Assembly (NCBI GenBank): GCA_012520655.1
Contig: JAAYNW010000033.1
Span: 1-64,000, forward strand
Length of the DNA stretch: 64,000 bases
DNA from: Clostridiales bacterium
GTDB taxonomy: Bacteria; Bacillota; Clostridia; Lachnospirales; Lachnospiraceae
Direction of reading: 5' to 3'
Below, piece by piece: positions 9,710 through 18,627 of this stretch (position 1 is the stretch's first letter; every line of letters begins with the position of its first letter). The notes beneath the pieces were generated by a model that was not told where the DNA came from, did no database searches, and worked only from the letters and a program-made list of their open reading frames with translations. A program made the translations under genes and the position numbers.

Positions 9710-10462
9710 TTATATCCGTCTCAATACCGCTCCAAATGCCCATAAGACGAAATTATATATGCTGTACGGCAGGCTCAGTTGCTCTTCCTTCCTGTACAGG
9801 TTCCAGATTCTTTTTATTGCTACCAGCTTATTGGAGGAAAGCGATTTGCCCGGTCTCCTGTAAATCACGAGCACTTCATTAAGCCCATAGGCCGTATATC
9901 CGTTTCTTAAAATTTTCCACCATGTCGCCGTATCTTCGCTTTTCACAAGCGGCATTTCTATTAATTTCTTATCTATCTTTTCCGTATCGAATATGACCGT
10001 CGAGGTAAATATAACCGTTCTCGAAAGAGCTTCTCTATACGTAATCGTTTCCGGAACCTTTACTACTTTTCCGGTTCCTCTTGCCGACTCATCGCCGAAT
10101 TCATAACCGGAAAAAACAAACGCCGCTTTTTTTTCTTCCATAAAATGCAGCTCCTTTTCCAGTTTTTCCGGAAGCCATACGTCATCGGCATCCAAAAAGG
10201 CGATATATCTTCCCTCCGCCTTAAAGAGTCCCGTATTGCGGGCCAATGCCGCTCCTTCATTTTTCTCCTTGGCAATAAGGCGAATCCTCTCATCTCTGCA
10301 GCAGAATGCTTCTATTTTCTCCTTGCCGTCATCTTTGGAGCAATCGTCCACAAGCAAAAGCTCCCAACACGTGTATGTCTGACGGCATACCATTTCGATT
10401 GTCTCTTCTATATACGCCCCGGCATTGTATACCGGCACTATTATACTGACAAGCTTGTCCAT
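9710..10462 (-). CDS. Family 2 glycosyltransferase
   Basis: A 250-residue GT2 enzyme with SIIVPVYNAGAYI at the N-terminus, LVDDCSKDDG, and FLDADDVWLPEKL near residue 95 as the DxD site. It is close to the short WfgS/CpsJ-type enzymes that act early in repeat-unit assembly. It lies 22 bp upstream of the initiating sugar transferase and 27 bp downstream of the DPM-type glycosyltransferase. The C-terminus has one hydrophobic stretch that may be a membrane anchor. Donor and acceptor unknown. Confidence 0.87.
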   Translation of the reverse strand: MDKLVSIIVPVYNAGAYIEETIEMVCRQTYTCWELLLVDDCSKDDGKEKIEAFCCRDERIRLIAKEKNEGAALARNTGLFKAEGRYIAFLDADDVWLPEKLEKELHFMEEKKAAFVFSGYEFGDESARGTGKVVKVPETITYREALSRTVIFTSTVIFDTEKIDKKLIEMPLVKSEDTATWWKILRNGYTAYGLNEVLVIYRRPGKSLSSNKLVAIKRIWNLYRKEEQLSLPYSIYNFVLWAFGAVLRRI

Positions 10463-10489
10463 TCAGCTTTCCCTCTATATACCGAACTT

Positions 10490-11419
10490 CTAGATTTCTT
10501 CTTTTACCAGATAAATCGGCCTTCTCTTTACTTCCATATAAGTCTTGGACAAATACTGTCCGACTATTCCGAGACAGAATAACTGTACACCGCTCACAAG
10601 CAATATAATACATACCAAGGAGGGCCATCCCGAAGTCGGATCGCCAAATATCAGCTTACGCACGATTATTACAATAATAAACAGAAAAGCAAAAACACAG
10701 AACAAAACGCCCATAATCGACGCAATGGCAAGAGGTACCGTGGAAAAAGCAGTGATTCCGTCGATGGAATATAAAAATAATTTCCAAAATGACCATTTCG
10801 TCTCGCCCTTTTTCCGTTCGATATTCTCATACTCCAGCCATTTCGTCTCATAACCTACCCAGCCAAAGATACCTTTTGTAAAGCGGTTATATTCCGTCAT
10901 GGAAAGAATAGCGTCCACAACTTGTCTCGTCATTAAGCGATAATCTCTCGCTCCGTCCACTATTTCCGTGCGGGAAATATGATTCATTATTTTATAGAAC
11001 ATTCTGGCGAACCAAGAACGGATGACCGGTTCTCCTTTTCTCGTCACCCTTCTTGTGGCTACCGAATCATAGCCTTCATCGATGTAGCGAAGCATATCCG
11101 GCAAAAGCGACGGCGGATCCTGTAAATCCGAGTCCATCAGCACCACATAATCTCCCTTAGCCTTTTTCAGCCCTGCGTAAAGAGCCGCTTCCTTTCCGAA
11201 GTTTCTGGAAAAGGACAGCAAATGAACGCGAGTGTCTTTTTGTATCAGCTCTTTTATTTTTTCTACAGTTTTATCCTTAGAACCGTCGTCTATATAGATG
11301 AGTTCCACATCCAAACCCCTTTTTTTAAAAAACGGCTCATTCTTCATCAACTCGTTATAAAAATCAAAAATATTTTCCTCTTCGTTATAGCAAGGAACAA
11401 TTACACTAAGTAACTCCAT
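10490..11419 (-). CDS. DPM/GtrB-type polyprenyl-phosphate glycosyltransferase
   Basis: A 309-residue GT2 enzyme with VIVPCYNEEENI, YIDDGSKDKT and LMDSDLQDPP at the DxD site, all typical of the DPMS/GtrB family. Two membrane segments near residues 225-255 and 265-290 match GtrB/YkcC/CsbB. Such enzymes make undecaprenyl-phosphate-linked glucose or a related sugar, the donor for GT-C enzymes outside the membrane. The GT39-like protein at the other end of the operon would be a natural user of that donor. It appears to be the first gene of the polysaccharide operon, with about 130 bp of non-coding DNA upstream. Confidence 0.88.
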   Translation of the reverse strand: MELLSVIVPCYNEEENIFDFYNELMKNEPFFKKRGLDVELIYIDDGSKDKTVEKIKELIQKDTRVHLLSFSRNFGKEAALYAGLKKAKGDYVVLMDSDLQDPPSLLPDMLRYIDEGYDSVATRRVTRKGEPVIRSWFARMFYKIMNHISRTEIVDGARDYRLMTRQVVDAILSMTEYNRFTKGIFGWVGYETKWLEYENIERKKGETKWSFWKLFLYSIDGITAFSTVPLAIASIMGVLFCVFAFLFIIVIIVRKLIFGDPTSGWPSLVCIILLVSGVQLFCLGIVGQYLSKTYMEVKRRPIYLVKEEI

Positions 11420-11503
11420 TTTATACCTCTTTTTGTCTGTGTTTACTCACGCCGTTCACATACGGTATCATTTTATCATATATTTCCAAAAATCACAAGA
11501 AAG

Positions 11504-11533
11504 TGTAAAAGGATGACCGCAGCCATCCTTTTC
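11504..11533 (-). terminator. Rho-independent terminator after the Spo0A-like gene
   Basis: Arms AAAAGGATG (11507-11515) and CATCCTTTT (11524-11532) form a hairpin 20 bp past the stop of the Spo0A-like gene, followed on the minus strand by TTTTACA. It separates that gene from the polysaccharide operon. Confidence 0.7.
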
Positions 11534-11553
11534 CTTTACATTTCTATTGTTCA

Positions 11554-11937
11554 CTATTTTTCACTATTTTTCATATCGAGATTTATTTTATCGGCAATCT
11601 GCGCAATATACTCGCTATTGGTAGGCCTGGTCTGTCCCGTCAGCAGCGAATATCCGAATAATTCTTCAAAGGTCTCGGGATTCCCTCTCGTCCAAGATAC
11701 TTCAATGGCATTGCGGATAGCTCTCTCCACCTTTTGCTCTGTCGTTTTAAATTGTTTCGCAATCTCAGGATATAAAAGTTTTGTTACGCTTCCGACTACT
11801 TCCATATCCCGTTTCGCCATGATAACTGCCGCACGCAGATAATGATATCCTTTTAAGTGTGCAGGTACTCCCATATCGAGCATTATCTCCGTTACGTGTT
11901 TTATCAATTCTGCATCTCTTAATCCGTCAATATCCAT
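11554..11937 (-). CDS. Spo0A C-terminal (effector) domain protein without receiver domain
   Basis: A 127-residue protein that matches only the DNA-binding half of Spo0A. Visible Spo0A_C hallmarks are GVPAHLKGYHYLRAAV, VGSVTKLLYPEIAKQF, KVERAIRNAIEVSWTRGN and RPTNSEYIAQIADKI. These cover the recognition helix that binds 0A-boxes (TGTCGAA) and the sigma-contacting region. The N-terminal phospho-receiver is absent and nothing upstream in frame could encode it, so this is not a truncated full-length gene in this window. ATG 11937 is preceded by GGGG 9 bp upstream; a GTG lies at 11952. The gene is isolated, with its own terminator. It could act as a constitutive competitor or co-regulator of a true Spo0A. 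Confidence 0.85.
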   Translation of the reverse strand: MDIDGLRDAELIKHVTEIMLDMGVPAHLKGYHYLRAAVIMAKRDMEVVGSVTKLLYPEIAKQFKTTEQKVERAIRNAIEVSWTRGNPETFEELFGYSLLTGQTRPTNSEYIAQIADKINLDMKNSEK

Positions 11938-12051
11938 GATAAAATTCCCCACATATCCATATACTATACCTGTATTCTTACCGAAGCACGCTTATTCCGG
12001 CATTTTCCTGCAAAATTCATCATAACATATGCCGGTTTTTCTGTAAACCTT

Positions 12052-12102
12052 AAAGCGTCGCGCTTGTAAAAGCGTTGCGCTTGTAAAAGCGTTGCGCTCA
12101 AT
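12052..12102. repeat. Three tandem 17-bp repeats, each a mini hairpin
   Basis: Three head-to-tail copies of a 17-bp unit (AAAGCGTTGCGCTTGTA) with one variant base in the first copy and a diverged end in the third. On the minus strand each copy reads AAGCGCAACGCTT, a 5-bp stem with a 3-base loop followed by TTT. It begins 20 bp downstream of the manC stop and could serve as a weak multi-hairpin terminator. Confidence 0.7.
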
Positions 12103-12122
12103 TTTCTCCGATGGCTCTTTAT

Positions 12123-13229
12123 CTACAGGTATTGGTTTTTCCCTTGTTCTTCTAAGATCTCCACTATCTTTTTTACATCCTGCGCCTTGTTCTTATCGCA
12201 GACCAGTACCGCATCGTCCGTCTCCACAATAATGATATTGTCCAGCCCGATTGTGGCAATCAGCCTATTCTTGCCATAAGCAATACAATTTTTGGAACCT
12301 ATATGAATCTGTTCTCCGTAAATCACGTTGTTATTTCCGTCCACGTCGTACAATGTATCCAGCGCATCCCAGCTTCCCACATCGCTCCAGCCGAAATCGC
12401 CTTCCAACACGATTACGTTATCCGCGCGTTCCATAATTCCATAATCCACGGAAATTTTCGGAATCGTCGGATATACTCTGTCAATTACTTCCTTCTCCTT
12501 GTCTGTTCCGATCACTTTTTCGATTTCCAGCAAACATTCATATACATCAGGCAGAAGCTCTTCAAAGTATTTCAATATAACGGAGGTCTTCCATACGAAC
12601 ATTCCGCTGTTCCAGAGATAACAACCTTGCTCCACATAAGACTTCGCCGTGGAAAGGCTCGGCTTCTCTACGAAATCCGCTACCGGATATGCAGTAATGC
12701 GTTTACCGCTCTCCCGGCCTATCGTATGACCTACTTCCTTTATTTTTTTATTGTATTTGATATATCCGTAGCCGGTAGCCGGGCTCGTAGGTTTAATTCC
12801 TATCGTAACAAGCCTGTCCTCTTTTTCAGCCAGATCCATGGCAAAATTCATCACTTCCGTGTATGCGGTATTATCCTTAATATAGTGATCCGATGCCAGC
12901 ACACACATAATGCCATCACCATACTTCTTGCGGATTTCTATTGCAGCGTAGCCGATGCATGCCGCCGTATTTCTTGCGGCAGGCTCGGATAAAATATGTT
13001 CGGATTGAAGTTTCCCCTTTGTTACCTTCTTCATCAAGTCTGCCTGCATCTTATTCGTAACGATATAAATATTCTCGTCGGGTACGCTCTTCGCGATTCT
13101 ATCAATGGTTTCATTCACCATGGTATCTTTACCCGTGAGGTTTAACAGCTGCTTCGGTATCTCTCTTCGGCTCAAAGGCCAGAATCTCGTTCCGCCTCCG
13201 CCCGCCATAATTATGCCGTATCTTTCCAT
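12123..13229 (-). CDS. manC: Mannose-1-phosphate guanylyltransferase
   Basis: A 368-residue nucleotidyltransferase that makes GDP-mannose from mannose-1-phosphate and GTP. The nucleotide-binding signature MAGGGGTRFWPLSRREIPKQ is at residues 8-27; the sugar-binding VADFVEKP lies near residue 180 and DYGIMERA near 265. It has no C-terminal phosphomannose isomerase domain, so it is the short, single-function form. It follows fcl by 35 bp on the same strand; together they provide GDP-mannose and GDP-fucose for surface glycans. The required GDP-mannose 4,6-dehydratase (gmd) is not in the window. Confidence 0.92.
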   Translation of the reverse strand: MERYGIIMAGGGGTRFWPLSRREIPKQLLNLTGKDTMVNETIDRIAKSVPDENIYIVTNKMQADLMKKVTKGKLQSEHILSEPAARNTAACIGYAAIEIRKKYGDGIMCVLASDHYIKDNTAYTEVMNFAMDLAEKEDRLVTIGIKPTSPATGYGYIKYNKKIKEVGHTIGRESGKRITAYPVADFVEKPSLSTAKSYVEQGCYLWNSGMFVWKTSVILKYFEELLPDVYECLLEIEKVIGTDKEKEVIDRVYPTIPKISVDYGIMERADNVIVLEGDFGWSDVGSWDALDTLYDVDGNNNVIYGEQIHIGSKNCIAYGKNRLIATIGLDNIIIVETDDAVLVCDKNKAQDVKKIVEILEEQGKNQYL

Positions 13230-13264
13230 GTCATATTTTCCTTCCGCTATTTGTAGGTAATAAA

Positions 13265-14215
13265 TTATCTGCCTTCCATTCTCGCACTATCTATGTTTTC
13301 CTTAAACCATTCATAAGCGAGTCTTACGCCTTCATCGAGTTCCACCCGGTGTTTCCAGCCCATAGCATGAAGCTTGTCCACATTCGTAAGCTTTCTGGGC
13401 GTGCCGTCCGGCATATCCTTGTTCCATATTATCTCTCCCTCGAAGCCTACAGTCCGGCATACTGTTTCCGCCAATTCCTTGATGGTAACTTCCTTCCCGG
13501 TGCCTATGTTCACATGCTGCTCACCGCTATAGTTCTCGAGCAAAAATACGCAGGCATCCGCCATATCATCCACATACAGGAACTCTCTGAGCGGACTTCC
13601 CGTCCCCCACAATTCTACAGAAGGATTACCGTTTACTTTCGCCTCGTGGAATTTCCTAATCATGGCCGGCAATACGTGAGAATCCTTCAAGTCATAGTTA
13701 TCCTGAGGGCCATAAAGGTTCGTAGGCATACAACTGATGAAGTCATCCCCATACTGACGCTTGAAAAATTTACACATTTCGAGTCCAGCTATTTTCGCAA
13801 TTGCATATGCCTCGTTCGTTTCCTCAAGAGGTCCCGTGAGCAGTGCATCCTCCGGTATGGGCTGCGGAGCCATGCGGGGATAAATACAGGTGCTTCCTAA
13901 AAACAGCAGTTTCTTCACTTTATAATCATGGCAGCACTTAATCACATTGCATTGTACTTGCATATTCTCATATGCGAATTCCGCCGGTTTCGTGTTATTC
14001 GCATTAATCCCGCCTACTTTCGCTGCTGCGAGAACGACAATATCCGGTCTCTCCTCTTCAAAAAATGCGATTACATCTGCCTGTACCGTCAGATCCAATT
14101 CCTTATGTGTTCTTCCTACGATATTTGAGTAGCCTTTCGCCTGCAGGCTCCTTACAATCGCACTGCCTACCAGGCCCCTATGGCCTGCCACATAGATTTT
14201 GTCCGTCTTATTCAT
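13265..14215 (-). CDS. fcl: GDP-L-fucose synthase
   Basis: A 316-residue short-chain dehydrogenase/epimerase. It has the Rossmann motif [14 protein letters not shown] at the N-terminus, [14 protein letters not shown] with the catalytic Ser, and [12 protein letters not shown] with the Tyr/Lys pair. Fcl epimerises and reduces GDP-4-keto-6-deoxymannose to GDP-L-fucose with NADPH. ATG 14215 is chosen for GGAG 6 bp upstream; an ATG at 14227 has its AAAGGA directly abutting. It lies between the large membrane protein gene and manC, and probably shares their transcript. Confidence 0.92.
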   Translation of the reverse strand: MNKTDKIYVAGHRGLVGSAIVRSLQAKGYSNIVGRTHKELDLTVQADVIAFFEEERPDIVVLAAAKVGGINANNTKPAEFAYENMQVQCNVIKCCHDYKVKKLLFLGSTCIYPRMAPQPIPEDALLTGPLEETNEAYAIAKIAGLEMCKFFKRQYGDDFISCMPTNLYGPQDNYDLKDSHVLPAMIRKFHEAKVNGNPSVELWGTGSPLREFLYVDDMADACVFLLENYSGEQHVNIGTGKEVTIKELAETVCRTVGFEGEIIWNKDMPDGTPRKLTNVDKLHAMGWKHRVELDEGVRLAYEWFKENIDSARMEGR

Positions 14216-14234
14216 TATTTTCTCCATTCCTTTA

Positions 14235-15941
14235 TTAATTTTGAATCGTTTTCTTATTATAACGAAAGCCGCTGTCTATATCCGCCCCCCGCAAAGCCAC
14301 CTCAGCTTTCACGGGAGAAGAGGGAAATGCCATATAACCTGTGCGGTCTCCTTCCGCCGGATAGTAAAAAGTAATTCCGCCTATCTCATAGGCTATCGTC
14401 TCAAAATTTTCATAATCCTTTTGATTTATAAAGTAATTTCCGTCATATGACGTAACGATTTCCCTGCCAAAGGCAAACGCTTTATAGCATGCCACAAATC
14501 CAAGCGCGATATAAACCGCCTTCCAGACCTTCCTGTTCTTTACTGCGAACGTCAAAAGCCCGCCAAAGGTTACTGCTGCCGCAAGCCACACATAGACGCA
14601 GCCGTAACGGATAAGGGGTGCTGAAAAAAGCCAGAACAAAAAAGATAAATTTACCGTTGCCGTCACGAGCAGCCAGCCATACATTTCCTTTTTCTTTTTC
14701 ATGAATATAACAACCAATGCCGCAATTGAGATAAACACCGCAAAACCGGCTGCAAAAACAGATAGCTTATCCAATGTTCCCAACCCATTTAGCCAGTCAC
14801 GGAACCAGAGGCTAATCGGTTCTGCATACCTGGTCACATCATAAATACCACGGCCCCATACTTGTATTTCTCTTGCATCATAATCGGCGATTCCCTTCGG
14901 TATCTTCCAATCCACGGAGAACATATCCACCGCCGTAAAGGGATAAACCAGCCAGCCCGATATAATAACATTTCGCAGCAAATACGGGATAATAACTATT
15001 ATTCCAAGCCCGATAAAAGAAAAAAAACCTCTATAGTTTCTTTTTTTTATCAGCATCGCTGCCGGTTTTATTACCAGCAATAAAATAAGCGCCGCGGATA
15101 GTTTCAGACTCATGGCATAAACCGAAACAAGACTCAAAAGTCCATACGGAACCCAGTATTCTTCTTTTCTTTCCAATAGATCCAGGAAACGGATGATGAG
15201 ATAGAAGACAGTAAGTACCGTAAAATAATCCGATGCCGGCGATACCATCTCGTCAAATATAATCAGCAAGTAATAAATACCTGCTATCCTTGCAAAATCG
15301 GAAAGAATCAACCTCCTTCGTTTGAAGGCCGTTCCTATTTCACCGCATACCTTTGCTAAAAGGAGCGCAAAAAATCCCGCCATACAATGGTAAGACTGTG
15401 TTCCCAGAAAAGAAAAGCTATAGAGAGCGGATAAGCTGAACGCCGAACTGTTATAAGCAAGCCTGCAATGCAGGTTCCCCAGCCCTTTTACTGTGCCGAA
15501 TTCTTCTATCCAACGAATGCTCTGCGCATGATAAAGCCCCGTGTCGTAATGGATAATGCCCCTTGAAGTCCCATAGGCAAATAATAGAAACAAAAATAAA
15601 CAGCCAAGCATTTTCCCTCTTGTTAGTCTTTCTTTTATCCCGAGAACTTCCCTGTATAATTGTTTTCTGAAAATAACTGCCGTAATGGTGCATATGATAA
15701 GAAGAATGATATTGGCGGCGAGCCCCACCTTGTAAAACAAACTGAATACCTGTGCATATACCGTAAGTGTTACAAGACCTGCCATACAATAGCTGTCTGC
15801 TTTTAAAGTATACCAAAATATCTCCGGCGCATCCGTCTCGCTTCTGCACGTACAAAAATGTCTGATACCTGTCAGTACCAGAAATCCCGCCACATACGCC
15901 GTCAGCAGCACGTACAAAAAGATCAGACTAACCGAAAGCAT
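14235..15941 (-). CDS. Polytopic membrane protein, LIC_10190-like
   Basis: A 568-residue protein with about twelve hydrophobic segments. The motif [19 protein letters not shown] near residue 130, followed by [14 protein letters not shown], is characteristic of the LIC_10190-type membrane family found near polysaccharide genes. The HYDTGLYH loop resembles the acidic first loop of GT-C glycosyltransferases, so an extracytoplasmic glycosyl transfer role is possible but unproven. It ends 19 bp before fcl and is divergent from the AraC regulator, suggesting a manC-fcl-membrane protein transcription unit. Function is not known. Confidence 0.7.
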   Translation of the reverse strand: MLSVSLIFLYVLLTAYVAGFLVLTGIRHFCTCRSETDAPEIFWYTLKADSYCMAGLVTLTVYAQVFSLFYKVGLAANIILLIICTITAVIFRKQLYREVLGIKERLTRGKMLGCLFLFLLFAYGTSRGIIHYDTGLYHAQSIRWIEEFGTVKGLGNLHCRLAYNSSAFSLSALYSFSFLGTQSYHCMAGFFALLLAKVCGEIGTAFKRRRLILSDFARIAGIYYLLIIFDEMVSPASDYFTVLTVFYLIIRFLDLLERKEEYWVPYGLLSLVSVYAMSLKLSAALILLLVIKPAAMLIKKRNYRGFFSFIGLGIIVIIPYLLRNVIISGWLVYPFTAVDMFSVDWKIPKGIADYDAREIQVWGRGIYDVTRYAEPISLWFRDWLNGLGTLDKLSVFAAGFAVFISIAALVVIFMKKKKEMYGWLLVTATVNLSFLFWLFSAPLIRYGCVYVWLAAAVTFGGLLTFAVKNRKVWKAVYIALGFVACYKAFAFGREIVTSYDGNYFINQKDYENFETIAYEIGGITFYYPAEGDRTGYMAFPSSPVKAEVALRGADIDSGFRYNKKTIQN

Positions 15942-15995
15942 ATATTATACCTCACATTGTGTTATTTTGCTATTTCATTAGCGAGTATACTATTG

Positions 15996-16001
15996 TATAA
16001 T
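15996..16001 (+). promoter_or_regulatory. Candidate -10 element for the AraC gene
   Basis: TATAAT at 15996-16001 lies 113 bp before ATG 16115 in the divergent intergenic region. No good -35 is visible 17 bp upstream (TTTCAT), so an activator may be needed, or the call is wrong. Confidence 0.35.
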
Positions 16002-16114
16002 GCAAGTAGCAACATATTATATTGCGTCAAAATAGTAAAATATTGCTGTTGCCGCAAAACGGCTTAATAATAAGTCTGTCGGCAATGGATAAAAGCCGGA
16101 AAGGAGAATATCGC

Positions 16115-16951
16115 ATGGCAAAATCTACTTCCAATCGTATTATTTCAACTCCTTCCGCCTATGCCAAAGAGCACTATCTTCATGTGCAGGAGGTCGGAAC
16201 TCTGCAAAGTCTGGAACCGCATATCAGCAAAAGGCAGAACCTGAATTCCTACTTGTTTTTTGTCGTGCTGGACGGTAGCGGGAAGGTTTTCTATGAAAAT
16301 AAAAGGCATTCGATTTCCGCCGGAGATTGCATCTGGATTGACTGCACCCGACCCTATTCTCACGAAAGTAGCGCTGACGATCCGTGGAGCCTGATGTGGG
16401 TGCACTTTAATGGTGTTATGGCAGAAGAATATTATAATAACTTTATCCGCCACGGCAATTCTTTTTTGTTCCGCCCGAGAAATCTCGTTGCTTTTACCGA
16501 TGCCCTCACGCAACTATATCAGACACAACAGGTAAAATCCGTATTCATGGAACTTCTTTCCAACAAATATCTTACCGATATCATCACTCTCTGTTATACA
16601 GAAAGCAGACCGGAACATGAGGGGGAGTATTCTATTTCGGAAAAGCTCATACAGATACATTCCTATCTGGAACAGCACTATAACGAAAAAATCACTCTGG
16701 AAAAACTATCCGAACGTTTTTTTATCAGCAAATATCATCTCTCAAGAGAATACAAAAAAATATACGGAATCACATTATTCCATGACCTTACTGCCAAGCG
16801 TATCTCTCATGCAAAATCCATGCTGCGTTTCAGCGATGATTCCGTAGAATCGATAGCAAACGCTACGGGATTTCAGGATGCGGGATATTTTATAAAAGTC
16901 TTCCGTAAATCGGAGAATATGACACCTCTGGAATACCGAAAAAAATGGTAA
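16115..16951 (+). CDS. AraC-family transcriptional regulator
   Basis: A 278-residue regulator with an N-terminal AraC/cupin sensing domain (residues about 20-150, with GKVFYENKRHSISAGDCIWI and WSLMWVHFNG) and two C-terminal helix-turn-helix motifs. The second HTH ends in ESIANATGFQDAGYFIKVFRK and TPLEYRKKW, the standard AraC signature. ATG 16115 is preceded by AAAGGAG 8 bp upstream; an earlier in-frame ATG at 16022 has no ribosome site. The gene is divergent from the membrane protein/fcl/manC group and ends in a shared terminator. The likely ligand is a sugar; targets unknown. Confidence 0.9.
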   Translation: MAKSTSNRIISTPSAYAKEHYLHVQEVGTLQSLEPHISKRQNLNSYLFFVVLDGSGKVFYENKRHSISAGDCIWIDCTRPYSHESSADDPWSLMWVHFNGVMAEEYYNNFIRHGNSFLFRPRNLVAFTDALTQLYQTQQVKSVFMELLSNKYLTDIITLCYTESRPEHEGEYSISEKLIQIHSYLEQHYNEKITLEKLSERFFISKYHLSREYKKIYGITLFHDLTAKRISHAKSMLRFSDDSVESIANATGFQDAGYFIKVFRKSENMTPLEYRKKW

Positions 16952-16982
16952 TCTCCCGGGAATCTCCCGGGGATTACCATTA
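16944..16982. terminator. Bidirectional terminator between araC-type gene and DUF212 gene
   Basis: AATGGTAATCTCCCGGG (16944-16960) pairs with CCCGGGGATTACCATT (16966-16981) with one bulged T. The left arm includes the regulator's stop codon. It lies between two convergent genes. Confidence 0.75.
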
Positions 16983-16988
16983 TCCGTT

Positions 16989-17441
16989 TTATAAATACAT
17001 CAGTACGGCAATTACTATGCCAAGCAACGCTCCCATCAAAACCTGCAAAGGAGTATGACCCACGAACTCTTTCAGTTTATCTTCCACACTCATCTCTTTT
17101 CCCATGTGTATAAACATTTCCATCATTTCGTTGAGTACCTTCGCCTGTATCCCTGCCTCTCTTCTGACACCCATGGCATCGTACATAACGATAATAGCAA
17201 ATATTACAGCTATGGCAAATTGAAAACTACCGCCTCCATACTCAAAGCCCGTCGCTGTTGCAAGCGCACATACCGTTGCCGAGTGAGAACTGGGCATGCC
17301 GCCGCTTCCTACCAACCGTTCCGCCACGAACTTACGATTAAACCACATATGTATGCCCGTTTTCAGCACCTGGGCTACAAGCCATCCGGTAACCGAGGCC
17401 ATAAAAATGCGATTATATAATAATTCACTTAAAAATTCCAT
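16989..17441 (-). CDS. Divergent PAP2 family protein (DUF212, YuiD-like)
   Basis: A 150-residue membrane protein with about four hydrophobic segments. GGMPSSHSATVCALATATG near residue 47 is the PAP2-like phosphatase motif (S-x-H), and YDAMGVRREAGIQA and VGHTPLQVLMGALLGI complete the DUF212 pattern. Family members are thought to act on lipid phosphates, but the biochemical role is not established. The stop is 7 bp from the shared terminator; it lies downstream of rfbD by about 50 bp and may share its transcript. Confidence 0.85.
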   Translation of the reverse strand: MEFLSELLYNRIFMASVTGWLVAQVLKTGIHMWFNRKFVAERLVGSGGMPSSHSATVCALATATGFEYGGGSFQFAIAVIFAIIVMYDAMGVRREAGIQAKVLNEMMEMFIHMGKEMSVEDKLKEFVGHTPLQVLMGALLGIVIAVLMYL

Positions 17442-17490
17442 TTTTATCTTCCTTATTTCTTTTGTCAGTTAATGCCGTATCGGAACTTAT

Positions 17491-18345
17491 TTAAAGACTT
17501 CTCATATATTTTTCAATTGCATCATGCCAGTCCGCAAACCGGAAGTCAGTGGTCAGCTTAAGCATATAGTTTTCCAAGATAGAATACGCCGGTCTCGGTG
17601 CCGAAGCCGGATTAGCCGCCTCATATTGTGCTGTGGTAACTTCTTCAACCGCTGTCTTCTTACCGCCCAGTCTGAATATTTCCTTTGCAAAATCAGCCCA
17701 ATGACAGGAACCTTCACATGTCCCATGAAATAATCCGTAATTCTCTGTAGGAAGCAGATAACAAATCGCTTTTGCCAATTCCTCCGCACTCGTTGGCGTG
17801 CCGAATTGATCTGCCACTACCGTTACCTTATCCGTCTTCTCCGACAGCTGTAGCATTGTTTTCACAAAATTTTTACCTTCTCCGTACAACCATGCTGTAC
17901 GAATAATATAGTAATCCTTTGCAAAATCTTTTACGAAATTCTCCCCTGCCAATTTAGAACCGCCGTATACTCCCTGCGGACCGGTAGGATCGAACTCAAT
18001 GTAAGGCTTGTCCGCTGTCCCCGCAAAAACATAGTCCGTGGACACTTGCACGATCTTCGCGCCTGCTTCCGTTGCCGCAATGCTTAAATTGCGGGGACCA
18101 ATCGCATTGATTCGGTATGCATTCTCCACATCCGTCTCACAGGCGTTAACATTTGTATATGCTGCGCAGTTAATAATCGCATAAGGCTTTACCTCTTTTA
18201 CCAATTCCGTAACTTTATCTATATTTGTTATGTCGAGTTCCGCAACATCCGTATTGATAAGCTCAATATCCGTATTCCCCGCATATTGCTTATTGATGGC
18301 AATTCCCAATTGTCCGTTGCATCCGGTCACTATTACTTTTTTCAT
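17491..18345 (-). CDS. rfbD: dTDP-4-dehydrorhamnose reductase
   Basis: A 284-residue SDR enzyme that reduces dTDP-4-keto-L-rhamnose to dTDP-L-rhamnose with NAD(P)H. Motifs: VTGCNGQLG at the N-terminus, VSTDYVFAGTADKPYIE with catalytic Thr/Ser, and VYGGSKLAGE with the Tyr/Lys pair. The other rhamnose genes (rfbA, rfbB, rfbC) are not in the window, so this copy is separated from the usual cluster. It supplies a precursor for surface polysaccharide, in keeping with the neighbourhood. Confidence 0.92.
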   Translation of the reverse strand: MKKVIVTGCNGQLGIAINKQYAGNTDIELINTDVAELDITNIDKVTELVKEVKPYAIINCAAYTNVNACETDVENAYRINAIGPRNLSIAATEAGAKIVQVSTDYVFAGTADKPYIEFDPTGPQGVYGGSKLAGENFVKDFAKDYYIIRTAWLYGEGKNFVKTMLQLSEKTDKVTVVADQFGTPTSAEELAKAICYLLPTENYGLFHGTCEGSCHWADFAKEIFRLGGKKTAVEEVTTAQYEAANPASAPRPAYSILENYMLKLTTDFRFADWHDAIEKYMRSL

Positions 18346-18513
18346 GTTTGAAGCAATTCTCCTTTCAAAATCGGCAGCTTAATGCATATGCCGAACTATT
18401 ATCATAATACAACCCGCTATGCAAATATGCAAGTAAACTTTGTCACCTCCTGCCATGTTACACTTTTGTAATAAATTCTTAAGATTTTTGTATATAATTT
18501 TCATTTCTTTCTA

Positions 18514-18542
18514 GTGACTACGCCAATATTATATGCTATAAT
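18514..18542 (+). promoter_or_regulatory. Candidate sigma-A promoter for the DUF3048 lipoprotein
   Basis: GTGACT (18514-18519) and TATAAT (18537-18542) with a 17-bp spacer, about 86 bp before ATG 18628. The -10 is perfect; the -35 matches four of six bases. Confidence 0.5.
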
Positions 18543-18627
18543 TTGCGTTGTGGTGCTTTTAACGGGAGTTGTGTATATTAATTTTTCGATTTTAAGCCCA
18601 TTTTATTTATGAAAGCGAGGATTATAC

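Noticed and set aside
12052-12102. Possible CRISPR repeat
   Set aside because: The three copies are contiguous without spacers and are only 17 bp long, so it is not a CRISPR array.
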